NCBI GenBank assembly: GCA_016722525.1
Contig: JADKJB010000012.1
Location: forward strand, 62,001-126,000
DNA from: Bacteroidota bacterium
GTDB taxonomy: Bacteria; Bacteroidota; Bacteroidia; AKYH767-A; OLB10
Direction: 5' to 3'
DNA length: 64,000 nt
The position numbers and the translations under genes were made by a program. Positions within the stretch are counted from its first letter, which is position 1; the number at the start of each line of letters is the position of its first letter. Below the pieces are notes generated by a model. That model had not been told where the DNA came from and made no database searches. It saw only the letters and a program-made list of their open reading frames with translations. Of the stretch, positions 28,367-40,205 are shown in pieces.

Positions 28367-30289
28367 ATGACCGAAGAAACGAATTCTATGACACCACTTG
28401 AAAATGTACCTGATTCAAGTACACTCCCTGAGACAGCAGAACACGCTGAAAAACCTGAAAATGTTGAAAATCAGCATGTTGAAAACGCCAAACCGGTAGC
28501 TGCTTCCGAAGAACAATTTCTGGAATCGGAAACTCCGGTATTGACAGACGAATCTCATGAGGAGGAGGAAGTTGAAACTGCGGAAGATTATTCCACTTAC
28601 TCACGGGAAGATTTGGTGGCATTGCTGGAGACCTATGTCAATGAAGTTGAAGTGCCACGATTCAAGGCTCGGATAGCAGCAATACGTGAGTTTCTCAACC
28701 ATGCCTTTGTTTCTGAAAATGAGAGTGCGCTCAACCGTTTTATTGAAGAAGGCGGCATCAAGGATGATTTTGCTCCGGTTCCTGATTCCCTGGAGCAACG
28801 CTTCCTTCAGGCAATAAAGAGATTCAATAAGAAACGTATTGAATACAATGAGAAACAAGAAAAACAACGGGTAGAAAACCTCACAGCCAAGAATGAGATC
28901 TTAACGCTTTTAAAAGATCTTATTCAGAATGAGGATAACATGAATAAAGCTTTTGAGCGGTTTCATGAGTTACAAGCTAAATGGAGAGCCATAGGCCCTG
29001 TTCCATCTGCAAATGTTAAAGATCTGCAGTTGACTTACAAGTTCTTAATTGATAAGTTTTATGATTTCATAAAAATTAATCGTGAGCTGCAAGATCTTGA
29101 TCAACGAAGAAATCTGGAAACTAAAATTTCTATTTGTGAACAAGCAGATCAATTATTGTTTGAGACATCTTTGAATACTGCTTTCCGTAAATTGTATCAG
29201 TTGCAGGATAAATGGCGCGAAACTGGTCCGGTACCACGTGATAAGAAAAATGAAACATGGGATCGATTTAAAGCGACATGTGATAAATTGTTTGAGCAGC
29301 GGAAAGATTTTATTGCTGAGGCAGATGAGAAACGCGGAAAAAATCTGGAAGCTAAAACCCAATTATGTGAAGCCGCTGAGGGATTTAAATGGGACGAAGC
29401 ATGGAAGCATAAAGAATGGCAAGACGCTACAATTAAAGTAAATGAGTTTCAGACGGAATGGAAAAAAATAGGACCTGCTGATAAAAAAGTTAATGATGAA
29501 ATATGGAATCGTTTCAAAACTGCTTGTGATGCTTTTTACAAAGCGAAAAATGATTTCTATCATAAAAGAAAACAGGAGTTGGCAGCTAACCTGCAAATGA
29601 AAACGGAATTATGTATTCAGGCAGAAGCATTGCAAAACAGTCAAGATTGGAAAATGACCACTGCAGAGTTGATTCGCTTACAACAAGAGTGGAAAAAGAC
29701 AGGTCAGGTTATCGAAAAGCAATCTGAAAAAATCTGGAAAAGATTCAGAACTGCATGCGATGCATTCTTTCATAACAAAACCGAGCACTTTTCATCACAA
29801 GATAAAGTTCATGATGTTAACCTTGTTTTAAAGTTGGAGTTGATTGAGGCTATTGAGAATTATGTTGCAGGTGTGGATTCGCACATCAGCTTTGAAGAAC
29901 TCAAGAGTTTTCAACGAAAGTGGTCGGAAATTGGCATGGTACCTTTAAATAAAAAGGATGAAATTTTTAAAAAGTTTAAAACGGCTATCGATGCCCAATT
30001 TGATAAATTGAAAATGAATTCCGGAGACCGTCAAAAAATGAAGTATCATGAAAGGCCGGAAAATAATCGCCATGCTGAGGCTCCAAGAAAAATGGATGAT
30101 GACCGGAGACATCTTATGAATAAAATCACAGAACTCAAAAGTGAAGTTCAACTTTGGGAAAACAACATAGGTTTCTTTGCCAAATCAAAAAATGCTGATA
30201 AGCTAAAGAGTGAATTCGAAGAAAAAATTTCAAAAGCAAAAGAGGAGATAAAGTCACTTAAAGACAAGCTTGACATGGTTAAAGAGTAA
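28367..30289 (+). CDS. DUF349 repeat protein
   Basis: 640 residues. An acidic, low-complexity N-terminus (residues 1-85, rich in Glu, Pro and Val) is followed by at least five DUF349 repeats of about 70 residues. Each has the core 'W+xIGPVPxxxxxxxWxRFKxxCDxFF' (WRAIGPVPSANVK, WRETGPVPRDKKN, EWKKIGPADKKVN, EWKKTGQVIEKQS, KWSEIGMVPLNKK). A C-terminal coiled coil (about 580-640) ends KEEIKSLKDKLDMVKE. It is cytoplasmic and all-helical by inspection. DUF349 proteins are widespread in Bacteroidota; the function is not established. It is intact and has its own terminator. Confidence 0.9.
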   Translation: MTEETNSMTPLENVPDSSTLPETAEHAEKPENVENQHVENAKPVAASEEQFLESETPVLTDESHEEEEVETAEDYSTYSREDLVALLETYVNEVEVPRFKARIAAIREFLNHAFVSENESALNRFIEEGGIKDDFAPVPDSLEQRFLQAIKRFNKKRIEYNEKQEKQRVENLTAKNEILTLLKDLIQNEDNMNKAFERFHELQAKWRAIGPVPSANVKDLQLTYKFLIDKFYDFIKINRELQDLDQRRNLETKISICEQADQLLFETSLNTAFRKLYQLQDKWRETGPVPRDKKNETWDRFKATCDKLFEQRKDFIAEADEKRGKNLEAKTQLCEAAEGFKWDEAWKHKEWQDATIKVNEFQTEWKKIGPADKKVNDEIWNRFKTACDAFYKAKNDFYHKRKQELAANLQMKTELCIQAEALQNSQDWKMTTAELIRLQQEWKKTGQVIEKQSEKIWKRFRTACDAFFHNKTEHFSSQDKVHDVNLVLKLELIEAIENYVAGVDSHISFEELKSFQRKWSEIGMVPLNKKDEIFKKFKTAIDAQFDKLKMNSGDRQKMKYHERPENNRHAEAPRKMDDDRRHLMNKITELKSEVQLWENNIGFFAKSKNADKLKSEFEEKISKAKEEIKSLKDKLDMVKE

Positions 30290-30323
30290 ACCTAACGGGA
30301 TATAACTCGTTATCATATAAAAC

Positions 30324-30362
30324 CGGTAAGTGCAATTTGCATTTGCCGCTTTTGTGTTTTTA
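30324..30362 (+). terminator. Rho-independent terminator
   Basis: CGGTAAGTGC (30324-30333) pairs with GCATTTGCCG (30339-30348), with two G-U pairs, followed by a T-rich tail. It lies 35 bp after the DUF349 gene. Confidence 0.7.
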
Positions 30363-30445
30363 TTATTAATTTAACAATTAATTAACATTAATGAGCTTAA
30401 TAAATAACTTTAAGTTAATTTATTTGCGCAATTAAATTAAGAAAC

Positions 30446-31795
30446 ATGAAACTACACCTACTCATCACCACAATTGCTATTATTTTAGTTCCCCGACTTG
30501 TAAGCAGTCAGGTCACTCCAACTGTAAACATCGACACACTAAATGCACAGGTCGGGAGTTTAAAAAAAGACATCAACTTGTTAAAAAGGTTTAAGGTATC
30601 CGGCTATTTGCAACCTCAATATCAGGTTGCCGATTCCTTAGGTCAAACGTCCATAGCCGGAGGTAATTTTCAACCTGGTGTAAATAACAGATTTATGTTA
30701 AGAAGGGGTAGAATAAAGTTTCAATACACAGGTGCTGCCAATAGTAAGGGGATTTCCTCTTCTCAGTACGTACTTCAGTTTGATGTGACAGAAAGGGGAC
30801 TTACTATTAAAGATGCGTATGCAAAAATTACTGACCCCTGGTCAGGTTGGGTTTCTTTGACAGCAGGTGTGTTCAATAATCCATTTGGTTATGAGGTATA
30901 TTATTCATCCAGTTTGAGGGAGTCTCCTGAAAGAGCGAGAATGTCGCAGCTTCATTTCCCCAATGAGAGAGAAGTGGGTGCTATGATTACTTTGCAGGGC
31001 CCTAAAAATTCCAAATGGAACTGGCTTAAGTTGGATGCAGGATTTTTTAATGGTAATGGTGCTCCGGGTTTTGGAGGTGATGTATCAGATTTTGATTCAA
31101 ATAAAGATTTTTCAGGTCGAATTTCGATGGAAAAATCAATCAAAGAAGATAAAATAAAATATGGCTTTGGCGTATCTTATTACGATGGTGGTTACCGTAT
31201 TGATTCGGTTACAGTTTATAAATCGGGTGTAGATGCAAATGGAACAACCGGATTTGTTATTGATACAAAAGCGATTGATAATGCTACTGTAGGCCTTGTA
31301 AACAGAAAGTTTACAACACGTAAATATGTAGGTGTTGATGGCCAGTTTTCAATAAAATGGAAACCGGGAGTAACTATTTTAAAGGCAGAATTTTTAATGG
31401 GAGATCAGCCGGGTGCATCAGCTGATTCAAAAAGCCCGAACGATAAGAATGCAATAACACGTGATACTTACCAGCGGAAATTTAATGGAGCCTATTTCTA
31501 TTTTGTTCAAAGTATTCTGAAAACTCCATTTCAACTTTTAGTTAAGTACGATTGGTACGATCCTAATACCGATGTAAAAGGAGATGAATTAGGTAAGTCG
31601 ATGATTGGTTCTGCAAAAGCTACCAGCGGTGGCGATGTTCGCTATGATACTTACGGGTTTGGATTATTGTATCACTTTGATGCTAACATCAGGGTTACTG
31701 CTTATTATGATTTAGTAAAAAATGAAATTAGCAAAAATCTTTCCGGATTTACCCAGGATAGAAGTGACAATGTTTTTACTTGCGGATGCAAGTGA
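30446..31795 (+). CDS. Phosphate-selective porin O/P-like outer membrane protein
   Basis: About 450 residues. A signal peptide ends at LVSSQ. A short coiled coil (IDTLNAQVGSLKKDINLLKRF) is followed by a 16- to 18-strand beta-barrel with alternating hydrophobic strands. Landmarks are FKVSGYLQPQYQ, RFMLRRGRIKFQY and AYAKITDPWSGWVSLTAGVFNNPFG. The annotated stop follows CGCK, but one added T at 31780-31781 gives NVFTLRMQVKF, a proper barrel-ending strand with terminal Phe, so the true end is near 31800. It probably forms a diffusion channel for anions such as phosphate. The family is recognised from the overall pattern. Confidence 0.85.
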   Translation: MKLHLLITTIAIILVPRLVSSQVTPTVNIDTLNAQVGSLKKDINLLKRFKVSGYLQPQYQVADSLGQTSIAGGNFQPGVNNRFMLRRGRIKFQYTGAANSKGISSSQYVLQFDVTERGLTIKDAYAKITDPWSGWVSLTAGVFNNPFGYEVYYSSSLRESPERARMSQLHFPNEREVGAMITLQGPKNSKWNWLKLDAGFFNGNGAPGFGGDVSDFDSNKDFSGRISMEKSIKEDKIKYGFGVSYYDGGYRIDSVTVYKSGVDANGTTGFVIDTKAIDNATVGLVNRKFTTRKYVGVDGQFSIKWKPGVTILKAEFLMGDQPGASADSKSPNDKNAITRDTYQRKFNGAYFYFVQSILKTPFQLLVKYDWYDPNTDVKGDELGKSMIGSAKATSGGDVRYDTYGFGLLYHFDANIRVTAYYDLVKNEISKNLSGFTQDRSDNVFTCGCK

Positions 31796-31807
31796 AGTTT
31801 AAAGAGG

Positions 31808-31854
31808 ACAGCACAAAAAAACCTTTCGACAGGTTTTTTTGTGCTGTTTTTTTT
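31808..31854. terminator. Bidirectional terminator
   Basis: A perfect 17-bp stem, ACAGCACAAAAAAACCT (31808-31824) with its complement at 31831-31847, a 6-nt loop and a T8 tail. It lies between the convergent porin and T9SS genes. Confidence 0.92.
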
Positions 31855-34800
31855 ATTCAAGTTCAATAATTCTTTTTGAATAAAACTTACCTCCTACAAT
31901 AACTCTTACTGTATAAATTCCAGTTGCAAAGCCAAGTGCTTTTGCACTGAATTCGTATTTGTAATCACCTTTACTTTGGTTGCCATCATGAAGAAGCGCT
32001 ACGCGTTGTCCCATTGTGTTAAGTACTTCAATAACTACTTCATCATCGGCATCAAGAGAGAAGGTAATATTTGTTCTGCCTGAATAAGGATTAGGAACTA
32101 CAGTCATGAAGAAACTCTCGCCATTGATTTTAGCTGCAACGATATCAGAATTTTCTGATTTGCCATCAAAATCAACCTGGCGCAGGCGATAGTAATAAGT
32201 GGTATGGGTAATACATCACGATCATCAAAAGCATATTCCTGATTGGAATTAGTAGTTCCATTTCCATTCACCCAACCAATTTTAGTAAACACCGGAGGTT
32301 GCAGGCTTCTCATCACTTCAAATCCTTTGTTATTAAATTTCAGAACCGGTTACCCAGTTTAGACCAATAGATTTATTTTTTGCAAATGCATCGAATGAAA
32401 GCAACTCAATAGGAAGAGGAGTGAGAGCCTGAGCGATAGCAAGCTGAACACCAAATCCAATAGTACTCATTCCTGTGCGTTGAATAGCGGTAATGGGTGA
32501 TGCAGGATTACACACACCTTCTAAATACCAAGGGCCGGCACCATTTTTTATCATGATCGAATATCCTGCCTGTGGATTAGAGTAATTAGTTGGAAACGCA
32601 GTTGCGTTGTACAATCCCGTTGAACCCACAGAGGGTATACAAGTTAAAGTCCAGGTCCCATGATTCAGTGAAGGCTGATCAAACAAGGCACTTACACATT
32701 CAGGACCAAGGTTAGGATAAACAGGTGATGCATTATTAAAACCAGCCTGAATACTTATTCGGTTATGAGGGGCGGCAAGACTTAAGTTTAATCGTTGATA
32801 GCCTCTTAAAAGAGATCCAACAGGATAATTATAAAATCCTCCGGCGGCAGCAATGTTTCGTTTGAGATTTCCATCAACAAAACTATTAATGTTGCCCACA
32901 TTTACTGCAGCAGGTGTATTGTTTATAACATTGACACGGTTTGCACCTGTGGCTATACGTCCATTGTTTAATGTTAAAGTTCCGCCAATGAGCATCCAAT
33001 CGGTTGCTCCGCTATTTCCCAGCGTAACCTGACTGCCAATATTATTTACAATAACATTGTTTAAGGTGCCCCTATTAAAATAATTTTGAACGGCGGTGCC
33101 ATTAAATTCAAGAGTTGAAGGTGCAGCATAAAGTCCATATGGTGCTGAGGCATACCATGCAGTTAAATTTCCTGCAATCCTATGGTATCTTCCGGCAGCA
33201 TTAAATGATCCTCCTAAGTTGGATAAATTTACAGTTACATTTCCAGCATTATCTAAATCGTTATTCAGATTTACTGCATAAGAAGCTGGTTTGTTAATAG
33301 TTAAATTCCAAATTCTGTTTGCACCTGTCATTGCACCGGTCATGTTTTGATTTTGAACAACCGAATCGCTTTGCATCAGGATAGTAGAATTGTTGTTTGC
33401 TGTTAACACGCCGTTATTCACGTAATCTGTACACACTTTTAACTGTGAGTTAATGGCAAGGGTTAATGTTGCGCCAACATTAATATCAATACTTCCACAA
33501 ACAGCAGTTAAGCCGGTAACAAGAGGCTGTAAGGTTGGAGCAGCAGGAATAACCACATTGTAAACACAAGTCGGTACTGCACATCCTCCCCAATTTTCAG
33601 GATTATACCAATCGGTACTCAAACTGCCAGTCCAAAGCAATGATCCACCTGCAGGAGGGGTAAAAGCTATAGGTGAAGTAGCAGAGAAATTAAGCGTAAA
33701 TCCGGAAGTGCTATTAGAAAAATTACTTATATTAAGAAGGTATTCATCACCGGCATTAACGGTAATACGTTGTTGATAAGCCCCACCAAAACCAGGGTAT
33801 GCGGCTGGTGAAACAAAGTTAACTGCACTAAAGCATCCTGTAACACCTAATGCACTGTAGTTACATGAAACAGGTGCGGTACTGCCAAGATTAGCACATG
33901 TTGCGGGACCGGGAGCACCAGCAGTTCGGGTTCTCCAAATGGCAAAATCGTAATCAGTAGCAGCTGTTGAAGGCGGACCAGCCCAATCGTTAGGAACAAT
34001 ATTAAATTCCAGAAATCCTGCAGCTGCAATAGTAATTCTATAAAAATAAGAACCGCGTTCACCGGAAGCTAAACAATTGACTCCATTAGGAAAGTCACAA
34101 ATGGATCCAAATGCCTGAGGTCCGGGATTAGCAACGTTGATAGCAGTTTTACAAACAGGGAGAGGAGAAGCACAATCCTGACCAGGAGTTGGAGGGAAGG
34201 CATTCACACATCCAACACCACCATCCATGAGGAAAATGGAAAAAGATCCGGTTTGGCTCGCAAAACCATCGACCATAATATAGTAAGTAAAACCAGCCGA
34301 TAATCCATTGGCGGTGATAGAAGAGTTTTGGTACACATTTGTTCCGCATGCAGGTTCATCATCATTACAAACACGGGGAACAAGCGTGTTTCCACTTCCT
34401 GCGGCAATGGTTCCTAAAACGGGACCAAAAAGTTGAATCTGTGTATTTCTTAAAGTACCAAGAATGGTTTTGATTTTTACACACCCTGATGCCGGAGCTA
34501 TAAAACTGAACCATACAGTATGCAACACATTACCTCCCGGCATAAAGCAGCTGGGAACAGGCTCATCGGCATTGCCCGAACAGGTGTTATTGCCTGCTAT
34601 GGGAATATTGAATGGAATAGCTTGTGCCTGAAAAGGTCTGTCATTTACAGCGCCTGCGCCAAAAGATGTAATCAATAAATTATAGGCAACATTTGTTGCC
34701 GGATTACTGCTATCGATAATAATATAATAGGTTCCTGCGGCGGGTAAAGTAACACTTCCCGAAAGGATATTTGATACCGCGGGTCCTCCACTTCCAATAC

Positions 34801-35662
34801 AAACTCCACCTGCTCCGGGGCAACCGTTATAAACAGCAAATCCAATATTGTCGGTACTTGTACCTGTTAATGTAATACTGATACACTCTGTGCCAGTTGC
34901 AGTGTAAGTATAAACTTTATCTTCTCCGAACGCATATACTCCGTTACAAATACCGGGAGTACCTGCAGTGTAATCGTTACCCATACAGGCTGTACTTTCA
35001 CCTGCAACATTGTAGGGCAAAGCAGCAATTGGAACCGCATTTGCGCAGGTGAGACCGGTAGTAGGAAGTGGATTAGTTACCAGAACAATATTATCAATAC
35101 AACCGGGAGGATTAACTCCTAAAGAACCATCATTTACCCAGCTAAATACGAGAGTTCGTGATTGCGCAGAAGCAAAACAGCCAAGATTGATGTTGGCCAA
35201 TTGAAAGGCGCTTTGTCCTCTTAAAGGCCCGGCAACTCTATTAATAATTCCCATTCGGATACCTGCAGTTACCGGAGTGCCGTTAGGAACCAGAAATACT
35301 TCCACAAAGTCGAATCCATTTTCACCGGATGCTTTCCAGTTGAAACTAAGAATATTTTGACCGGCAGGAATATTTACTGCTGTTTGATAAAAATGCGATA
35401 CCTGCGAAACAGTATTGGTGTAGGTGTTTGTTGCACCTGCGTTGTTGGAAATATAAGCTCCTCGAGCGCCAGCTTGCGCACCAGGTGCTCCACAATACCA
35501 AGCATTTGTTGCATTGTTTACAACAGTCCATGAAGTAAAGACAGGTAACGTTTCAAAATTCCCATTGAGCACCTGAGCTCTAACAGTCGTTGGGTATACG
35601 AAGATTCCCGAAATAAGGGAAACAAGAAACAATTTTAAAAGAGGGGTGAGTACTATTCTCAT
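31853..35662 (-). CDS. Large T9SS-secreted surface protein, two frameshifts
   Basis: About 1,269 residues after repair. A signal peptide ends at TVRAQ. Residues about 30-200 form a jelly-roll domain (GNFETLPVFTSWTVVNN ... CIDNIVLV). Next come two or three pre-peptidase-C-like beta-sandwich segments (YTYTATGTECISITLTG, VWFSFIAPASGCVKI, YYIMVDGFASQTGSF), then a segment of parallel-beta/filament-like repeats (LTINKPASYAVNLNNDL). The T9SS sorting domain (VVPNPYSGRTNITFSL ... GIYTVRVIVGG) is in another frame. An extra base at 32335-32337 and a missing base near 32200 cause the breaks; repaired, they read TGSEINNKGFEVMRSLQ and TTYYYRLRQVDFDGK. It is probably an adhesin, with no catalytic motif seen. 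A small secreted protein precedes it by 17 bp. Confidence 0.82.
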
Positions 35663-35679
35663 GTTTTTTGGTATCAGAA

Positions 35680-36060
35680 TTATTGATTTTTAATTACAGG
35701 TGCCGAAATATCATTTTTTGGCTGGGTCATTTCATTGATGAGGGTCCGGGTTTGTTCCTGATCCTGGATAATTGTAATATTAACATCGGCAAAAATCGAA
35801 TGAATCAAATTGTTGTCAGGCTGAAGTTGCCTGTCGATTCTGAACTGAAACAAATCAGATTTTTCGAACCAGGCAACAAAGGTGAGACCATTTGAGCCAT
35901 TTGATTGATTTTTAATAGATTCCATTTGTTTTGAAGCAGAAAAGCCAGGTGCTTGAACCAACAACTCTTCGATTTTTGAAGAGTTTTGAGCAAAACTTAA
36001 GCTGCTTCCTGCAATTACCAAAAAAGCAATGAGAAATAAATGTTGTGTTAATTTATTCAT
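35680..36060 (-). CDS. Small secreted protein of unknown function
   Basis: 126 residues. A signal peptide (MNKLTQHLFLIAFLVIAGSSLSFAQ) is followed by a mature part with SKIEELLVQAPGFSASKQMESIK, an FVAWFEKSDLFQFRID strand pair and a TIIQDQEQTRTLINEM helix. I do not recognise a family. It is the first gene of a probable two-gene unit with the large T9SS protein 17 bp downstream, so it could be a chaperone or accessory for it, but that is inference from position only. Confidence 0.7.
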   Translation of the reverse strand: MNKLTQHLFLIAFLVIAGSSLSFAQNSSKIEELLVQAPGFSASKQMESIKNQSNGSNGLTFVAWFEKSDLFQFRIDRQLQPDNNLIHSIFADVNITIIQDQEQTRTLINEMTQPKNDISAPVIKNQ

Positions 36061-36245
36061 TTTTTTATTTTTTTATGACTTAAAATATTGAAATACAATG
36101 ATTTGATTTACTGCGTAGAAGACATGTTTTTATGTAAAAACAGACTTTTGTTCATAGTCAACAAATATTGTACGCAACATATCCCCAAATAGATACCAGT
36201 ATCCAATTGATTTTGTAGAATATATTGTATAAAGTTACATGCAAA

Positions 36246-38070
36246 TTACTTCCTGTCAATCAACTGAAAGTATGAAATTGGCGAAATGTGCAGAAAACTT
36301 GGTGAAAGGAAGAATTGGGAATCAGAAGTTTTAACAGCAATACCCAGCTCATTCAGTTGAATTTCATGAATTGGGGAAGGGGAATCAATCATCACGTCGC
36401 GGCCGGAGTTATTTTTAGGAAAGGCAATAAAATCCCGAATAGATTCTGAGCCACCAAAGAGCGAACACAGGCGGTCGAAACCAAATGCAATTCCTCCATG
36501 GGGTGGTGCCCCAAATTCAAAAGCATTCATTAAAAATCCAAATTGTGATTGTGCATCTTCGTCGGTGAAGCCAAGCAGGGAAAACATTTGTTTTTGAACA
36601 TCTTTATCATGAATTCGAATGGAACCACCACCAACTTCAACGCCATTAATAACCATATCATAAGCATTGGCTCTGGCCTTGCCGGGATCGGTTTTTAATA
36701 AGTGAAGGTCTTCGGGAAGCGTGGAGGTAAATGGATGATGCATGGCATGCCACCGATTAGATGCTTCATCCTTTTCGAGTAATGGAAAATCGAGTACCCA
36801 AATACACTTGAACATATTTTTTATTCGCAGGCCGAGGCGATCACCCATTTCAAGTCGCAGTTCCGACATTGCTTTACGGGTTTTAGCTTCTTTTCCAGCG
36901 AGAACCAAAAGCAGATCGCCCGGAAGGCATTGATTTGATTCAGCCCACGATTTCAATTGGTCTTCATCAAAAAACTTATCTACAGAAGATTTAAGAGTTC
37001 CATCTGAATTGCATTTCAAATAAATTAAACCGGTCATTCCTAATTGAGGTCGCTTGACCCATTCGGTGAGTTCATCCAGTTGTTTGCGGGTGTATTCAGA
37101 GCATCCTTTAGCATTAATGGCTACAATTAATTCAGCATCATCAAAAACTTTAAAGCCTTTATTTTTTACGAGTAACGACATATCTGTCAATTTTCATTTC
37201 AAAACGGAGATCGGGCTTATCATTTCCATAATATTGCATTGCATGGGCGTAAGAAATTCTTTCCATTTCGGGAATTTGTATTCCTTTCACCTGTTGAAAC
37301 AAATACTTCACTAAATTTTCGAAAGTGTTTAAAATATCTTCCCGTTCAATAAAACTCATTTCACAATCAATCTGAGTAAATTCCGGTTGACGATCGGCTC
37401 GCAGATCTTCATCGCGAAAACACTTTACAATTTGGAAATATTTATCAAACCCCGAAACCATCAACAGCTGTTTAAAAGTTTGAGGTGATTGTGGAAGAGC
37501 ATAAAATTCTCCGGGATTCATTCTGGAGGGAACCAGAAAATCGCGGGCGCCTTCAGGGGTAGATTTAATTAAGACCGGGGTTTCAATTTCTATGAATCCC
37601 TGAGTATCGAGATATTTTCGTGTTTCCTGTGCCAATTTATGACGAAGCAAAATGGAATTCATAACAGGTGTTCTTCTTAAATCGAGATACCTATATTTCA
37701 TCCTGAGATCGTCGCCGCCATCAGTTTGGTCTTCAATGGTAAAAGGAGGAGTCAAAGAACTGTTTAGTACTTAGCTGCTCAACAAGAATTTCAATTTCTC
37801 CTGTTGGCATTTTGGGGTTTTTATTGCTTCTTTCTGCAACAACACCTGTTGCTTTAATAACAAATTCACGTCCCAGTTTCCGAGCTTCGATGCACAATTG
37901 TTCCTGAGGGTTTCCATGTTGAAAATCAATTGGGTAATTCCATAGCGATCGCGTAAATCAACAAATGTTAATCCTCCAAGATCCCTTGATTTTTGCACCC
38001 AACCGCACAAAACGACTTTCGTTCCGACATCGTTAATTTTCAACTGTCCACAATGATGAGTACGCAACAT
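36246..38070 (-). CDS. aspS: Aspartyl-tRNA synthetase, three frameshifts
   Basis: About 608 residues after repair; bacterial AspRS is about 590. A class II synthetase charging tRNA-Asp. The N-terminal anticodon-binding OB fold starts MLRTHHCGQLKINDVGTKV with VDLRDRYGITQL. Class II motif 1 and 2 regions are YRYLDLRRTPVMNS and QSPQTFKQLLM ... FQIVKCFRDEDLRADRQPEF. The GAD insert (DDAELIVAINAKG) and motif 3 (GIAFGFDRLCSLFGG) follow. Frame breaks lie near 37913 and 37754 and at T4 37191-37194 (an extra base). The tail after HEIQLNELGIAVK is about 30 residues longer than usual and may reflect another indel. ATG 38070 gives the conserved start. The gene is essential, so the breaks are artefacts. 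Confidence 0.95.
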
Positions 38071-38148
38071 AATTTTTAATTTTGGAGGGGTAAAGGTAGT
38101 AAAAAGGGGTAGGAAAAGGGTTAGTTGGTTAGTTGTTAGTTGGTTATT

Positions 38149-39660
<1,512 letters not shown>

Positions 39661-39787
39661 GGACATGTTTTGACTCTCCAGGCAGGGAGAAAGGCTGGAG
39701 GGTTGATTGGGGCTGAGTTGTTGGATAGATAATTGTGGTATGGTTATTTTTGAATATATTTGAAACGATTAACTAAAATTTAATAAA

Positions 39788-40192
39788 ATGAAGAATTTAA
39801 TTTATTTGTTTTTAAGTATTTTGATCGTATCGTGTGCGGCAAAGCCCATGGATGTGAATGAGGCTAAGCGGGTGGTGGAAGAGTTGATTGTAAAAATTGA
39901 TCAGGAAGATTTTGCAGCAGTGGAACAATTGTATTCCACGGAATTTAATGCCAGTGAACCTATGGAAACAAAAAAAGAGAAACTACTGCAACTGAAGAGA
40001 GCATTAGGAAAACTAAAGAATATGGAATTTATTTCTTCTGAAAACGTAGCAGAATTTGGTCAGCCCGCAAAAGTAATTTTAGAATATAAAGTATTCCATT
40101 CGAAAATAACATCTATCGAAACTTTTTCAGTTGTAGAAAACGAAGGTGGATACAAAATCGGATCGCATCTGGTTAAATCCGAAGGAAACTAA
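39788..40192 (+). CDS. Small lipoprotein of unknown function
   Basis: 134 residues. Lipoprotein signal MKNLIYLFLSILIVSC gives the acylated Cys16. The mature domain is alpha/beta: a helix (VNEAKRVVEELIVKIDQEDF), YSTEFNASEP, a lysine-rich helix, then strands (KVILEYKVFHSKITSIETFSVV, GYKIGSHLV). The arrangement resembles SnoaL/DUF4019-like folds, but I cannot name it firmly. It is convergent with the Wzi-like gene (13 bp between stops) and lies directly right of the repeat array. Confidence 0.75.
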   Translation: MKNLIYLFLSILIVSCAAKPMDVNEAKRVVEELIVKIDQEDFAAVEQLYSTEFNASEPMETKKEKLLQLKRALGKLKNMEFISSENVAEFGQPAKVILEYKVFHSKITSIETFSVVENEGGYKIGSHLVKSEGN

Positions 40193-40205
40193 CAACGCAG
40201 TTGCT

